Source: an uncultured Clostridia bacterium
GTDB taxonomy: Bacteria; Bacillota; Clostridia; Christensenellales; CAG-314
DNA length: 45,536 nucleotides
Reading direction: 5' to 3'
Assembly: GCA_947630455.1 (NCBI GenBank)
Contig: CANRHP010000009.1
Coordinates: 1-45,536, forward strand
Part shown: one piece after another, positions 33,541 to 41,231 of the stretch
Numbering within the stretch: the stretch's first letter is position 1
Layout: every line of letters begins with the position of its first letter
Position numbers and translations under genes: made by a program
The notes under the pieces: generated by a model
The model's database searches: none
What the model was told of the DNA's origin: nothing
The model's input: the letters and a program-made list of their open reading frames with translations, nothing else

Positions 33541-33569
33541 TTGCTTATTTGATGCTTTTTTGGTACAAT
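33541..33569 (+). promoter_or_regulatory. Promoter of tex
   Basis: TTGCTT, a 17-bp spacer and TACAAT precede the tex ribosome site TAGGAG and the ATG at 33597. The rest of the 33416-33540 gap is AT-rich and shows nothing else. Confidence 0.55.
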
Positions 33570-33596
33570 ACAAACAGACATTTTTAGGAGATATAT

Positions 33597-35741
33597 ATGG
33601 ATATAATACAAAAAATAACGGAAGAGCTAAACGTAGCCAAATGGCAGGTGGACGCGGCTGTCAAGCTGATAGATGACGGCAACACCATACCGTTTATATC
33701 TCGCTATCGCAAGGAAGCGACGGGAGAACTAAACGACGAACAGCTGAGAAAGCTGGACGAGAGGCTGACCTATCTGCGGAACCTTGAGGACAAAAAAGAG
33801 CAGGTGATAAAAAGCATCGACGAACAAGGGCTGCTGACAGACGAGCTGCGCGAACAAATTGAAGCGGCAGAGACTCAAGTCGCAGTGGATGACCTCTACC
33901 GCCCCTATCGTCCCAAACGCCGCACACGGGCGACTATCGCCAAGGAAAGGGGACTGGAGCCGCTTGCAAACATAATTTTACTGCAAATGACGGACGTACC
34001 CGTGTCAGAGACAGCTAAGGAGTACATTGACGCGGATAAAGGCGTAAACAGCGCCGACGACGCAATAGCAGGAGCATTGGACATAATAGCGGAGCTTATA
34101 AGCGACAACGCGACCTACCGCTCCGCTATCAGAGATCTGACCCTTCGACTGGGCAAGCTGACTTCCGTTGCCAAAAAGCCGGATGTAAAGACCGTTTACG
34201 ACAATTACTACAACTACGAAGAACCACTGGAAAAAATCCAAGGGCATCGCGTGCTTGCGGTAAACCGCGGCGAGGCGGAGAAGGTGCTGACAGTGAAGGT
34301 GGCGGCTCCGACAGAGCTTATCAACGATTACTTGGTTCGCCATGTTGTAACACGTCAAAATCAATACACCGAGCAGCTTTTGAGAGACGCCGTTTCGGAC
34401 AGCTACAGCCGTTTGATAGAACCCAGTATCGCTACAGAAGTGCGAAATATGCTTACGGAAAAGGCTGAGGACGGCGCAATTGCCGTGTTCGGTAAAAATT
34501 TGGAGCAGCTGCTCATGCAGCCGCCTATTGTAAACAAAGTAGTGCTCGGTTGGGATCCGGCATTCCGTACGGGCTGCAAGCTCGCGGTTGTAGACTCCAC
34601 CGGAAAAGTGCTTGATACCGCAGTAATATATCCGACAGCTCCCACCACACCCGAAAAAATTGCACGAGCAAAGCTGACGCTGACTGCGCTGATAAAAAAA
34701 TACAACGTTTCCCTCATATCCCTCGGCAACGGCACCGCTTCGCGCGAAAGTGAACAGGTGATCGTGGATCTGCTGCATGAAACGGGACTGCCCGTACAGT
34801 ATGTGATTGTCAACGAGGCGGGCGCAAGCGTATACTCCGCAAGCAAATTGGCGACGGAAGAATTTCCGGAATTTGACGTAGGACAACGCAGCGCAGCAAG
34901 TATTGCCCGCCGTTTGCAGGATCCATTGGCGGAATTGGTGAAAATCGATCCGAAATCCATAGGCGTCGGACAATACCAGCATGATATGAACCAAAAGAAG
35001 TTAGGTGAGGCATTGCATGGAGTGGTAGAGGACTGCGTAAACCGCGTAGGAGTGGACCTCAACACTGCAAGCGCACCGCTTTTGCAATATATTTCCGGAG
35101 TAACGGCGTCCATCGCCAAAAATATAGTTGCTTACCGCGAGGCGCACGGACGCTTTACGGATCGCCGACAACTGATGAGCGTGGACAAGCTCGGCGCCAA
35201 AGCGTATCAGCAGTGCGCGGGATTTTTGAGGATAAGCGGAGGAGATAATTTCCTCGACGCTACGAGCGTTCACCCCGAAAGCTATCCTGCGGCATTGAAG
35301 CTTATGCAGATACAACACATATCCCCCGAAAACATCGGCAATCTGCAAGGGCTGAGCAGATCAAAAATCAACTATGAAAAGCTCGCAAAGGAGCTGGATA
35401 TCGGAGAACCGACGCTTAGGGACATAGTTGCCGAATTGGAAAAGCCCGCGCGCGATCCGCGCGACGAAATGCCCAAGCCCATTTTGCGCAGCGACGTACT
35501 GAATTTAAAAGACCTAAAAGAGGGAATGATATTGAAGGGTACCGTGCGCAACGTAATTGATTTCGGTGTGTTTGTAGACATCGGCGTACACCAGGACGGC
35601 TTGGTGCATATTTCACAGATGTCTGCCGGCAAATTCGTCAAGCATCCGTTGGAGGTCGTCAAGGTGGGAGATATCGTCGATGTAAAGGTGCTGTCCGTTG
35701 ACCTTGAAAAAAAGCGTATCGCTCTGACGATGAAAATTTGA
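33597..35741 (+). CDS. tex: Tex-family RNA-binding protein with S1 domain
   Basis: A 714-aa cytoplasmic nucleic-acid-binding protein. The Tex N-terminal domain (QVDAAVKLIDDGNTIPFISR, RYRKEATGELNDEQLRKLDE) is followed by DDLYRPYRPKRRTRATIAKE. A YqgF/RNase-H-like domain follows near 300-430 (GWDPAFRTGCKLAVVDSTGK), then a helix-hairpin-helix part (GVDLNTASAPLLQYISGV, SVDKLGAKAYQQCAGFLRI) and a C-terminal S1 domain (MILKGTVRNVIDFGVFVDIG). The length and order are standard for Tex, a conserved protein acting in transcription or translation quality control. It stands alone with a clear promoter and the strong ribosome site TAGGAG. Confidence 0.95.
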   Translation: MDIIQKITEELNVAKWQVDAAVKLIDDGNTIPFISRYRKEATGELNDEQLRKLDERLTYLRNLEDKKEQVIKSIDEQGLLTDELREQIEAAETQVAVDDLYRPYRPKRRTRATIAKERGLEPLANIILLQMTDVPVSETAKEYIDADKGVNSADDAIAGALDIIAELISDNATYRSAIRDLTLRLGKLTSVAKKPDVKTVYDNYYNYEEPLEKIQGHRVLAVNRGEAEKVLTVKVAAPTELINDYLVRHVVTRQNQYTEQLLRDAVSDSYSRLIEPSIATEVRNMLTEKAEDGAIAVFGKNLEQLLMQPPIVNKVVLGWDPAFRTGCKLAVVDSTGKVLDTAVIYPTAPTTPEKIARAKLTLTALIKKYNVSLISLGNGTASRESEQVIVDLLHETGLPVQYVIVNEAGASVYSASKLATEEFPEFDVGQRSAASIARRLQDPLAELVKIDPKSIGVGQYQHDMNQKKLGEALHGVVEDCVNRVGVDLNTASAPLLQYISGVTASIAKNIVAYREAHGRFTDRRQLMSVDKLGAKAYQQCAGFLRISGGDNFLDATSVHPESYPAALKLMQIQHISPENIGNLQGLSRSKINYEKLAKELDIGEPTLRDIVAELEKPARDPRDEMPKPILRSDVLNLKDLKEGMILKGTVRNVIDFGVFVDIGVHQDGLVHISQMSAGKFVKHPLEVVKVGDIVDVKVLSVDLEKKRIALTMKI

Positions 35742-35750
35742 AGCTGCCCC

Positions 35751-35791
35751 TTCCCCAAAAGAGCAATCACCCATTTGCGCTTTTGGGGAAA
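35751..35791 (+). terminator. Hairpin after tex
   Basis: TTCCCCAAAAG and CTTTTGGGGAA form a perfect outer stem that extends past one mismatch by GCAA/TTGC. It starts 10 bases after the tex stop. The 3' flank is A-rich, so it is a weak intrinsic terminator or a processing site. Confidence 0.55.
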
Positions 35792-35867
35792 TACAGAAAT
35801 AAAAATCGACAACATTTTCGATCGTTCGTGACAGCTTGCCGCTATTATCTAATTTATCGACAACTTG

Positions 35868-35896
35868 TTGACATCGATATCCAAAACAACTATAAT
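35868..35896 (+). promoter_or_regulatory. Full-consensus sigma-A promoter of the glycosyltransferase gene
   Basis: TTGACA, 17 bp and TATAAT, identical to consensus in both boxes and spacing. The ATG at 35926 follows GAGGATGT, with a leader of about 24 bases. This implies strong constitutive transcription unless repressed. Confidence 0.75.
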
Positions 35897-35925
35897 AGGA
35901 TTTAACAATTCTTATTTGAGGATGT

Positions 35926-37428
35926 ATGCAATTTTTCGAGCAATATATCGTTCATTACAAAAATATAGCAAACTGGGGTTATGTAGACTGGGTCAACTTT
36001 GTCAACTCAGTCATCAGTTTGCTTATCGGTTTGCTGACCGTTCATTTTGTTGTTTTTGCAATAGTCGGTATTTTTGCACATAAAAAATATCCACAAACGG
36101 ATAAAAAACTTAAATACGGCGTTATCATTCCCGCACGAAACGAAGAAAAAGTAGTAGCAAATTTAATAAAAAGCGTACAACAAAGCAGCTATCCGCAGGA
36201 TAAACTGACGATTTTTGTCATTGCACACAACTGCACTGACAAAACCGCAGAGGTAAGCCGCGATGCCGGCGCCGTGGTATATGAATACACAAATCCCGAC
36301 GAATGCACCATGGGCTACGCTTTCAAATATCTGTTTTCGCAAATTCACAAGGACTACGATGTGAAAAGCTTTGACGGCTTTTTCCTGTTTAATGCCGACA
36401 ATGTCGTGATGCCCGATTACTTCGACAAGATGAATGACGCCTTTGTCTATTACGACAGCAAACAGGTGGTAACATCACTCAGAAACACAAAAAATTTCGG
36501 TGACAATGCGCTTTCCGGCTGCTACGGAGTGATGTTTTTGCAGGGCTGTATCGCCGAGGCAAGAGGCAGAACGCTCTTGGGCTGCTCTACCCGCGTGCAG
36601 GGAACGGGCTACGTAATCAGCAGCGAGGTAGTCAAGGACGGTGTGTGGCCCTATGTGACACTGACGGAGGACTGGGAATTTTCATCCGATCAAATTTTAC
36701 AGGGAAATAAGATAAAATACTGCGATGAAGCTATGTTCTACGATGAACAGCCGACCAATCTCAAAATAATGTGGAGGCAACGCCTGCGTTGGGCAAGAGG
36801 ACATCTGCTTGTTACACTGACGAAAAGCTGGCCGCTGTTTAAGGCATTGTTTAAACGCAATACCAAAAACAGAGGCTCGGTTTACGATATTTGGGTAAAT
36901 ATATTGCCAATAAGCATAATTTCGGGTTTTCTGCTTGCATTGCAGCTGATTTTGTTGGGGTTGAGCCCCGTTTTCAACGAAAATATTTTAACGGTATTTT
37001 TGAATAACTTGAAAAGCTTCGGTATAAACTTTGCACTCCTGTACATATTTGGATTACTGTACGGAATTGTTATAATGATCGTAGCCGGCAAACGATTGCC
37101 CAAAACCAACTTTTGGAACAAGCTCGTCACTGTTTTGACATTTCCGTTATTTGTAGCACTGACCCCGATAATAGCATTTATTTCGTTGTTTTGCAAAAAT
37201 CTCGGTTGGAAAACGATACCGCACAAATCGGATGTAAAAATAGAAGATATAAAGCTGATGGGCGGCTTTGCTGCAGTAAATGACGAAACGGCTGTAAACA
37301 AAGAGTCGTCTTTGTCGAACGGGACGGCGGCAACCGCAATCGAACAGCAATACTGCAATATACAAGAGAATGCCGACGGCAACGAAAATACAGAAGAAGC
37401 CCTTACTCCTCCCCCTATAAACACTTAA
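35926..37428 (+). CDS. Membrane-bound family 2 glycosyltransferase
   Basis: A 500-aa membrane enzyme. A helix at about residues 25-50 is followed by a cytoplasmic GT-A domain: YGVIIPARNEEKVVANLI, then DGFFLFNADNVVMPDYF (a DxD-like NADN), TEDWEFS, and the acceptor motif RQRLRWARGHLL (QxxRW type). Three or four membrane helices follow near 325-420. This arrangement is that of processive cellulose/hyaluronan/poly-GlcNAc synthase relatives, but the DxD is ADN and the chain could be non-processive. It ends in a polar tail of about 60 residues. The sugar and acceptor are unknown; a surface glycan or glycolipid is likely. It stands alone with a consensus promoter and converges on the acyltransferase gene. 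Confidence 0.88.
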   Translation: MQFFEQYIVHYKNIANWGYVDWVNFVNSVISLLIGLLTVHFVVFAIVGIFAHKKYPQTDKKLKYGVIIPARNEEKVVANLIKSVQQSSYPQDKLTIFVIAHNCTDKTAEVSRDAGAVVYEYTNPDECTMGYAFKYLFSQIHKDYDVKSFDGFFLFNADNVVMPDYFDKMNDAFVYYDSKQVVTSLRNTKNFGDNALSGCYGVMFLQGCIAEARGRTLLGCSTRVQGTGYVISSEVVKDGVWPYVTLTEDWEFSSDQILQGNKIKYCDEAMFYDEQPTNLKIMWRQRLRWARGHLLVTLTKSWPLFKALFKRNTKNRGSVYDIWVNILPISIISGFLLALQLILLGLSPVFNENILTVFLNNLKSFGINFALLYIFGLLYGIVIMIVAGKRLPKTNFWNKLVTVLTFPLFVALTPIIAFISLFCKNLGWKTIPHKSDVKIEDIKLMGGFAAVNDETAVNKESSLSNGTAATAIEQQYCNIQENADGNENTEEALTPPPINT

Positions 37429-37467
37429 AAAAGAAGCCTGAAATCAGGTAGAAGCTACAATTATATT

Positions 37468-37494
37468 GGCACAGCTTTAAAGCTGTGCCTTTTG
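37468..37494 (+). terminator. Palindromic terminator shared by the glycosyltransferase and acyltransferase genes
   Basis: The arms GGCACAGCTTT and AAAGCTGTGCC form a perfect 22-bp palindrome followed on the plus strand by TTTTGTTGT. The last codons and stop of the opposing acyltransferase gene (stop 37477-37479) lie within it, so the two convergent genes overlap at their terminator. Confidence 0.8.
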
Positions 37495-38742
37495 TTGTAA
37501 AATTTTGTATATTTCCTCGGCGGCAAGCCGTGCCTTTACGACGGGCAACGAGTCCGCAGGCATACAGTAAAATTGCTTTTCGTTGTCGCCGAAGCCTATT
37601 ACGTCGCCCAGCTCGTACCACAAAAAATCCGCTATGACGGAATAGGACGTTTTGGCAGGATGTACATAATTCAACTCGCCGTCAGGTGTTGTGAGATGAA
37701 AGCCTTCGATCGTGTGTGTGAGATGTCCGCGTCCGATGTCGTAAACTGCCTTGGTGCCGCGCACAACATAGATGCTCACATCCGTATCCAATCGGTAAGT
37801 ACCCGACTCTATTTCCTTTCGTACACACTCGCGCTCCCAAGCATACCAATCGGGAATGTGTTCTATTTCCGTCACATTGTCTGCAGCTCGCATATATCCC
37901 AGCTCCGTAAGCTGATATACCTTGTGACATTCGTGACAAATCAGCTTATCGCCACTGCCCTCCATACGCCCTTCGCTTCCACAGCAGGGGCACTTGTACA
38001 ATACACGCTCCAAATTATCGGCACGGAACGATTCCGCGACAACGGTACCCGATTGCTGCTGATGACGGAAATTGTCAAAATCAAAACGCTTTGCAACCTC
38101 GGCATTTATTTCTTCAACGGACATTCCGGCTATCTGCTCGGCAGTAAGCATACATTCCATCGTAGTAAAGACGTCTACATTGCGTTGCTGCAAGCCGTTG
38201 TACAAAGGGTCATACAAAAAATCACCGTATGTCGTGATCATAACCACCGGCACTCCAAACAGCTTGATGCACTTGCCCAATCCAAAGGGCAGCACCGTTG
38301 TCGTGCCATCTATGCTGTAACCCGCCTCGGGATACATAAGCACGGAGATATGAAGCTTATCAAAACAGTATTTCATCTGCCTAACAAGCTTAACGTCGGT
38401 GACGAACTTTGTTGTGGGAATACATCCCAATGCGGAAAGCAGCCCACGCTTACCCACAAATGCGTCGTAGGTGGCAACTATGTTGAAGCGGCAGGGAATC
38501 ACCCGCTCGGCGATTTTGAGATCGAGAAAGCTGGAATGATTCATTAAATAAAGACAAGGCCGTTTACGCAGCTGTTCCATACCATGGCTGTCGCATCGAA
38601 AATTGAGTTTTTTCAACTCACCGGCACATATTACGTTTATCAAAGCACGAAGAAGCCTGCTCGCGCGTCGCGTTTTGATAGGACGCTCTGCGGGCAATGC
38701 CATCACTTCTTTGTAGGGCAGCTTTCTTACTTTTGTTTTCAA
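37477..38742 (-). CDS. PlsC-like acyltransferase with C-terminal zinc-ribbon domain
   Basis: A 421-aa protein. It has the acyltransferase motifs NHSSFLD (His-x4-Asp) near residue 70, a YPEAGYS segment (like the motif III EGTRS), and a hydrophobic start, so it should use acyl-ACP or acyl-CoA at the membrane, as in 1-acyl-glycerol-3-phosphate acyltransferases. About 90 residues after the core it carries a CPCCG and CHEC zinc-ribbon pair and a C-terminal domain of unknown kind that plain PlsC lacks. The ORF track starts at TTG 38757; I prefer the TTG at 38742, with GGGGGA before it at ribosome-site distance. Substrate unknown; it may not be a phospholipid. Confidence 0.82.
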   Translation of the reverse strand: MKTKVRKLPYKEVMALPAERPIKTRRASRLLRALINVICAGELKKLNFRCDSHGMEQLRKRPCLYLMNHSSFLDLKIAERVIPCRFNIVATYDAFVGKRGLLSALGCIPTTKFVTDVKLVRQMKYCFDKLHISVLMYPEAGYSIDGTTTVLPFGLGKCIKLFGVPVVMITTYGDFLYDPLYNGLQQRNVDVFTTMECMLTAEQIAGMSVEEINAEVAKRFDFDNFRHQQQSGTVVAESFRADNLERVLYKCPCCGSEGRMEGSGDKLICHECHKVYQLTELGYMRAADNVTEIEHIPDWYAWERECVRKEIESGTYRLDTDVSIYVVRGTKAVYDIGRGHLTHTIEGFHLTTPDGELNYVHPAKTSYSVIADFLWYELGDVIGFGDNEKQFYCMPADSLPVVKARLAAEEIYKILQQKAQL

Positions 38743-38790
38743 GGCAATATCCCCCAATTTTTTTAGTTTAAATCAATTTGCAAAATGTCC

Positions 38791-38815
38791 ACAAAAAAGA
38801 GCAGCTTGACTGCTC
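38791..38815 (-). terminator. Terminator of the 145-aa membrane protein gene
   Basis: On the minus strand GAGCAG pairs with CTGCTC around TCAAG, followed by TTTTTTGT. It begins 18 bases after the stop. Confidence 0.75.
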
Positions 38816-38833
38816 TCCTTTCTCCTCTTTTGT

Positions 38834-39271
38834 TTATTCCGACAGGGCAGCGGCCTCTTCCCCTGCCTGCTTGCGTCTTGCATACGAGACGCAACCCGCT
38901 TCAACAGCAATCACCGTAATCATATGCACCAAAGCCACGCCAAAAGGAACCAATACCAATATATCCAGATCTACGCCTATACGATAATATAATACCGGTA
39001 TAGCTATGACGAGCAGCACAGTCCACATATAGCCCAATAATTGCAAAATAAACATCGGCACAATTACACCGAAATTTTTGACATCTCCGGTATCCTTCTT
39101 GTCGCCGATCCCCACAAACAAAAACGCAGGGAACCTTACCTTTATACGACGAAAATACTTTGGATCAATGTGCAAAAAGCGTTGTCGCACAGGAACGGCT
39201 ATCGACGTAAAAGCCGCAGCCAAAAGTGTTGCAAATACTACAATAAAAATCATCAATGGGTCGTTGTTCAT
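38834..39271 (-). CDS. Conserved small membrane protein, function unknown
   Basis: A 145-aa protein with three probable membrane helices (about residues 5-25, 70-95 and 103-125), a basic cytoplasmic loop between helices 1 and 2 (VPVRQRFLHIDPKYFRRIKV) and an Ala/Glu-rich end. I do not recognise a family. The start at 39271 follows AGGTGA; the ORF track's 39286 start is five codons upstream without a ribosome site. It has its own promoter between itself and the MFS gene and a neat terminator, so it is probably a separate unit. No functional hint in the sequence. Confidence 0.7.
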   Translation of the reverse strand: MNNDPLMIFIVVFATLLAAAFTSIAVPVRQRFLHIDPKYFRRIKVRFPAFLFVGIGDKKDTGDVKNFGVIVPMFILQLLGYMWTVLLVIAIPVLYYRIGVDLDILVLVPFGVALVHMITVIAVEAGCVSYARRKQAGEEAAALSE

Positions 39272-39287
39272 ATTTTCACCTGTCAAT

Positions 39288-39315
39288 ATTTTAGCGCAAA
39301 GCTCGCAAAAGTCAA
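39288..39315 (-). promoter_or_regulatory. Promoter of the 145-aa membrane protein gene
   Basis: The minus strand has TTGACT, a 16-bp spacer and TAAAAT, about 16 bases before the start codon. Confidence 0.5.
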
Positions 39316-39341
39316 CTTTTTAACGGATATTTCTTGCAGCT

Positions 39342-40772
39342 TCAATCGTTGTTGCCATTGCTGCGCTCATCCGCAACAGGCTGCTCCGCTGTTTCGTTCT
39401 GTTCGTCCGCGCCGCTCCGCACGGCTTTTACGTCGGCGTGTATCTCCGCAAGCTTCGCCTCGCGGAATTTTTTGTTTTCGCGACGTACGAAATAGGTGGG
39501 AATAAACATCAGCGCCGATACCGCAGCCGCAAATAAAAACAACTCAAAAGGATAAACGTGATCCTTTAGTTGATAACCTTCAGCCATTTGCGGAATAGGA
39601 AAATATCCCGGAGCCGGCGCTACGCCGAATTGTTCCACCGTGGGACCGAAACCGTTGATGATGAGCGGACAAAAAATGCTGGCTATCACCATGGGCAGCG
39701 TCACGAAAATTATTATCCTCACGCCCTGAAAACAACCGGCCTTTTCCGCGGGGGTATAGTCGCGTGCAGTGGCGTTGAACAGTCCCGCCGCAAGCAGAGA
39801 AGCGCTTTCAACAAGCGTGCCGCCTATTATAAACAACACGTAGGTAGCCGCCATATTGTTGTTGACAAATTTGACAAGGTAAACAAGTAATCCCCCTAAC
39901 ACGCCTGCGACAGCCATAGCCGCGGAGAGCAAAATTACAGCGGCAAGAGGAATCACAAATCCCTCGCCAAACCCCAATGTATACTGTAAAATCATTATCA
40001 TATAGGGCTGCCAAAGCTGCATAGCAAGACCGGAAAGCATCATGCCTATCAGGCAGATGTAGATCATTTTGTGTTTTTTGACATTTTGGGGACGAAAGCC
40101 GTACACCACCTCGGACAGATACTTGCCGGAACGATCGGGCTTGAGATGCGGACTGTCCTTCATCAAAAACAATCCTACAACACCCGCAAGCGAGGTCATG
40201 CCGCCGAGAATTATGAAAAACAAAGTCCATTGACCGTTATCCGTCAAGCCATTGAAGCCGACGAATATTATCATAAGTGCCGCAACGGGCATTATCGAAA
40301 GAATGACGTCTACAAAACCGCGATTGGTAATGTCGGTGACATCCGTGACCCAACTGCTGAATGCAGCGTCATTGGAAATGGAACCAAATACAGTCATTAC
40401 GCAATCCATTACAACAAATATTGCCACAACCCACACCACGTCCTGCTCGGAAAAGTGCTCGTTGCCGAAGAAAGCAAAGCTTGCCGTAACCAAACCCCAT
40501 ATAATATAGCCCCACGAAACAAATACCTTGCGTTTACCTATGCGGTCGGACAACACACCGCCGAAAATGGTGACCAATGCTGCCACAACTGCGCTTGCCG
40601 CAACTGTTGCGCTTGTAGCCCAGCCGCTGGTTGTAATCTGCTTTTGAATATATGTGGAAAAATACATATTTTCCACCATCCAGGCAAGCTGTCCCATCAA
40701 TCCGAAAATGACTATCGACAACCAAACGCGCGCTCCAAGCTTGTTGGATTTTTTTATTACTACCTCTGCCAT
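39342..40772 (-). CDS. Major facilitator superfamily transporter
   Basis: A 476-aa protein with about 12 membrane helices. Between helices 2 and 3 there is the MFS signature loop GGVLSDRIGKRKVFVSWG, with a Tyr/Trp-rich first helix (GQLAWMVENMYFSTYIQ) as in sugar or GPH-like facilitators. A basic, acidic tail of about 40 residues ends the chain. The length is near normal for MFS. The ORF track starts at 40811; I use the ATG at 40772, with GAGGAG at good distance. The substrate is unknown; the first-helix VEN followed by aromatic residues is seen in carbohydrate transporters, so a sugar is a guess. It is a single gene under its own promoter. Confidence 0.85.
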   Translation of the reverse strand: MAEVVIKKSNKLGARVWLSIVIFGLMGQLAWMVENMYFSTYIQKQITTSGWATSATVAASAVVAALVTIFGGVLSDRIGKRKVFVSWGYIIWGLVTASFAFFGNEHFSEQDVVWVVAIFVVMDCVMTVFGSISNDAAFSSWVTDVTDITNRGFVDVILSIMPVAALMIIFVGFNGLTDNGQWTLFFIILGGMTSLAGVVGLFLMKDSPHLKPDRSGKYLSEVVYGFRPQNVKKHKMIYICLIGMMLSGLAMQLWQPYMIMILQYTLGFGEGFVIPLAAVILLSAAMAVAGVLGGLLVYLVKFVNNNMAATYVLFIIGGTLVESASLLAAGLFNATARDYTPAEKAGCFQGVRIIIFVTLPMVIASIFCPLIINGFGPTVEQFGVAPAPGYFPIPQMAEGYQLKDHVYPFELFLFAAAVSALMFIPTYFVRRENKKFREAKLAEIHADVKAVRSGADEQNETAEQPVADERSNGNND

Positions 40773-40801
40773 AAAAAGCTCCTCATTAGGGGATATAAAC
40801 C

Positions 40802-40830
40802 ATTTTAACATATATTACCCTACATTTCAA
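40802..40830 (-). promoter_or_regulatory. Promoter of the MFS gene with an adjoining inverted repeat
   Basis: The minus strand carries TTGAAA, 17 bp and TAAAAT. The -35 lies within a small inverted repeat ATTTCA-ATAG-TGAAAT (40824-40839), a possible operator. Confidence 0.5.
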
Positions 40831-40964
40831 TAGTGAAATTTCGACGTTTGAACTTTAGTAAAGTCGAAAATCAAACGCGAAAAGCATTGCATGGGGTACA
40901 GTTGATGTGAAGGGTTTTCACGATATACAGAGGGTGCGACTGCTAAAATGCCGCTTGCATCGGA

Positions 40965-41174
40965 AACAGCAATCCGCTACTTGGTTGGACAACAGCAACC
41001 TAAAGGACCTCTTTGACAGACTGAAATCAGAGTTGTACTTTGGCGAGGAATTTCTACCGACGAAAGAGCTTATACAAAAATCAAAGGAGTACATATAAAT
41101 ATTACAACAAGAGAAGGCTAAAATTAAAAGAACTGAGTCCTGTACAATACAGGACTCAGTACGAAGCAAAATCC
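40965..41174 (+). pseudogene. IS3-family transposase (OrfB) C-terminal fragment, frameshifted
   Basis: The first frame gives ATWLDNSNLKDLFDRLKSEL and then FLPTKELIQKSKEYI before a stop at 41098; shifting by one base continues as YKYYNKRRLKLKELSPVQYR. Together these match the end of IS3-family DDE transposases (a ...DN...ESFFGRLKNEL... region and the closing YIxYYNxxR, LSPVxYR). The catalytic core upstream is gone, so it is inactive. Confidence 0.8.
41122..41160 (-). terminator. Perfect hairpin within the transposase relic, terminator for pepF
   Basis: ACTGAGTCCTGTA and TACAGGACTCAGT are perfect 13-bp arms around 3 bases. On the minus strand it is followed by TCTTTTAATTTT, so it reads as an intrinsic terminator 70 bases after the pepF stop. 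On the plus strand the same bases code for the conserved transposase motif ELSPVQYRTQ. Confidence 0.75.
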
Positions 41175-41231
41175 GACTTATTTTTTGTCCGACTTTTGAG
41201 GTTCACATCCATCGTTTCACCCCATTTTATG

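Larger units (their letters stand above)
40902..41210 (+). mobile_element. Relic of an IS3/IS150-like insertion sequence
   Basis: The left side begins TTGATGTGAA and the right side ends in TTTTTTGTCCGACTTTTGAG followed by GTTCACATC, which is the shape of IS150-type inverted ends (GATGTGAA inward, with a CAAAAGTCGGACA block). Only about 300 bases remain, against about 1.3-1.5 kb for an intact element. The interior holds the last part of the transposase with a frameshift. It lies between the MFS gene and pepF and interrupts no gene. Confidence 0.7.
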
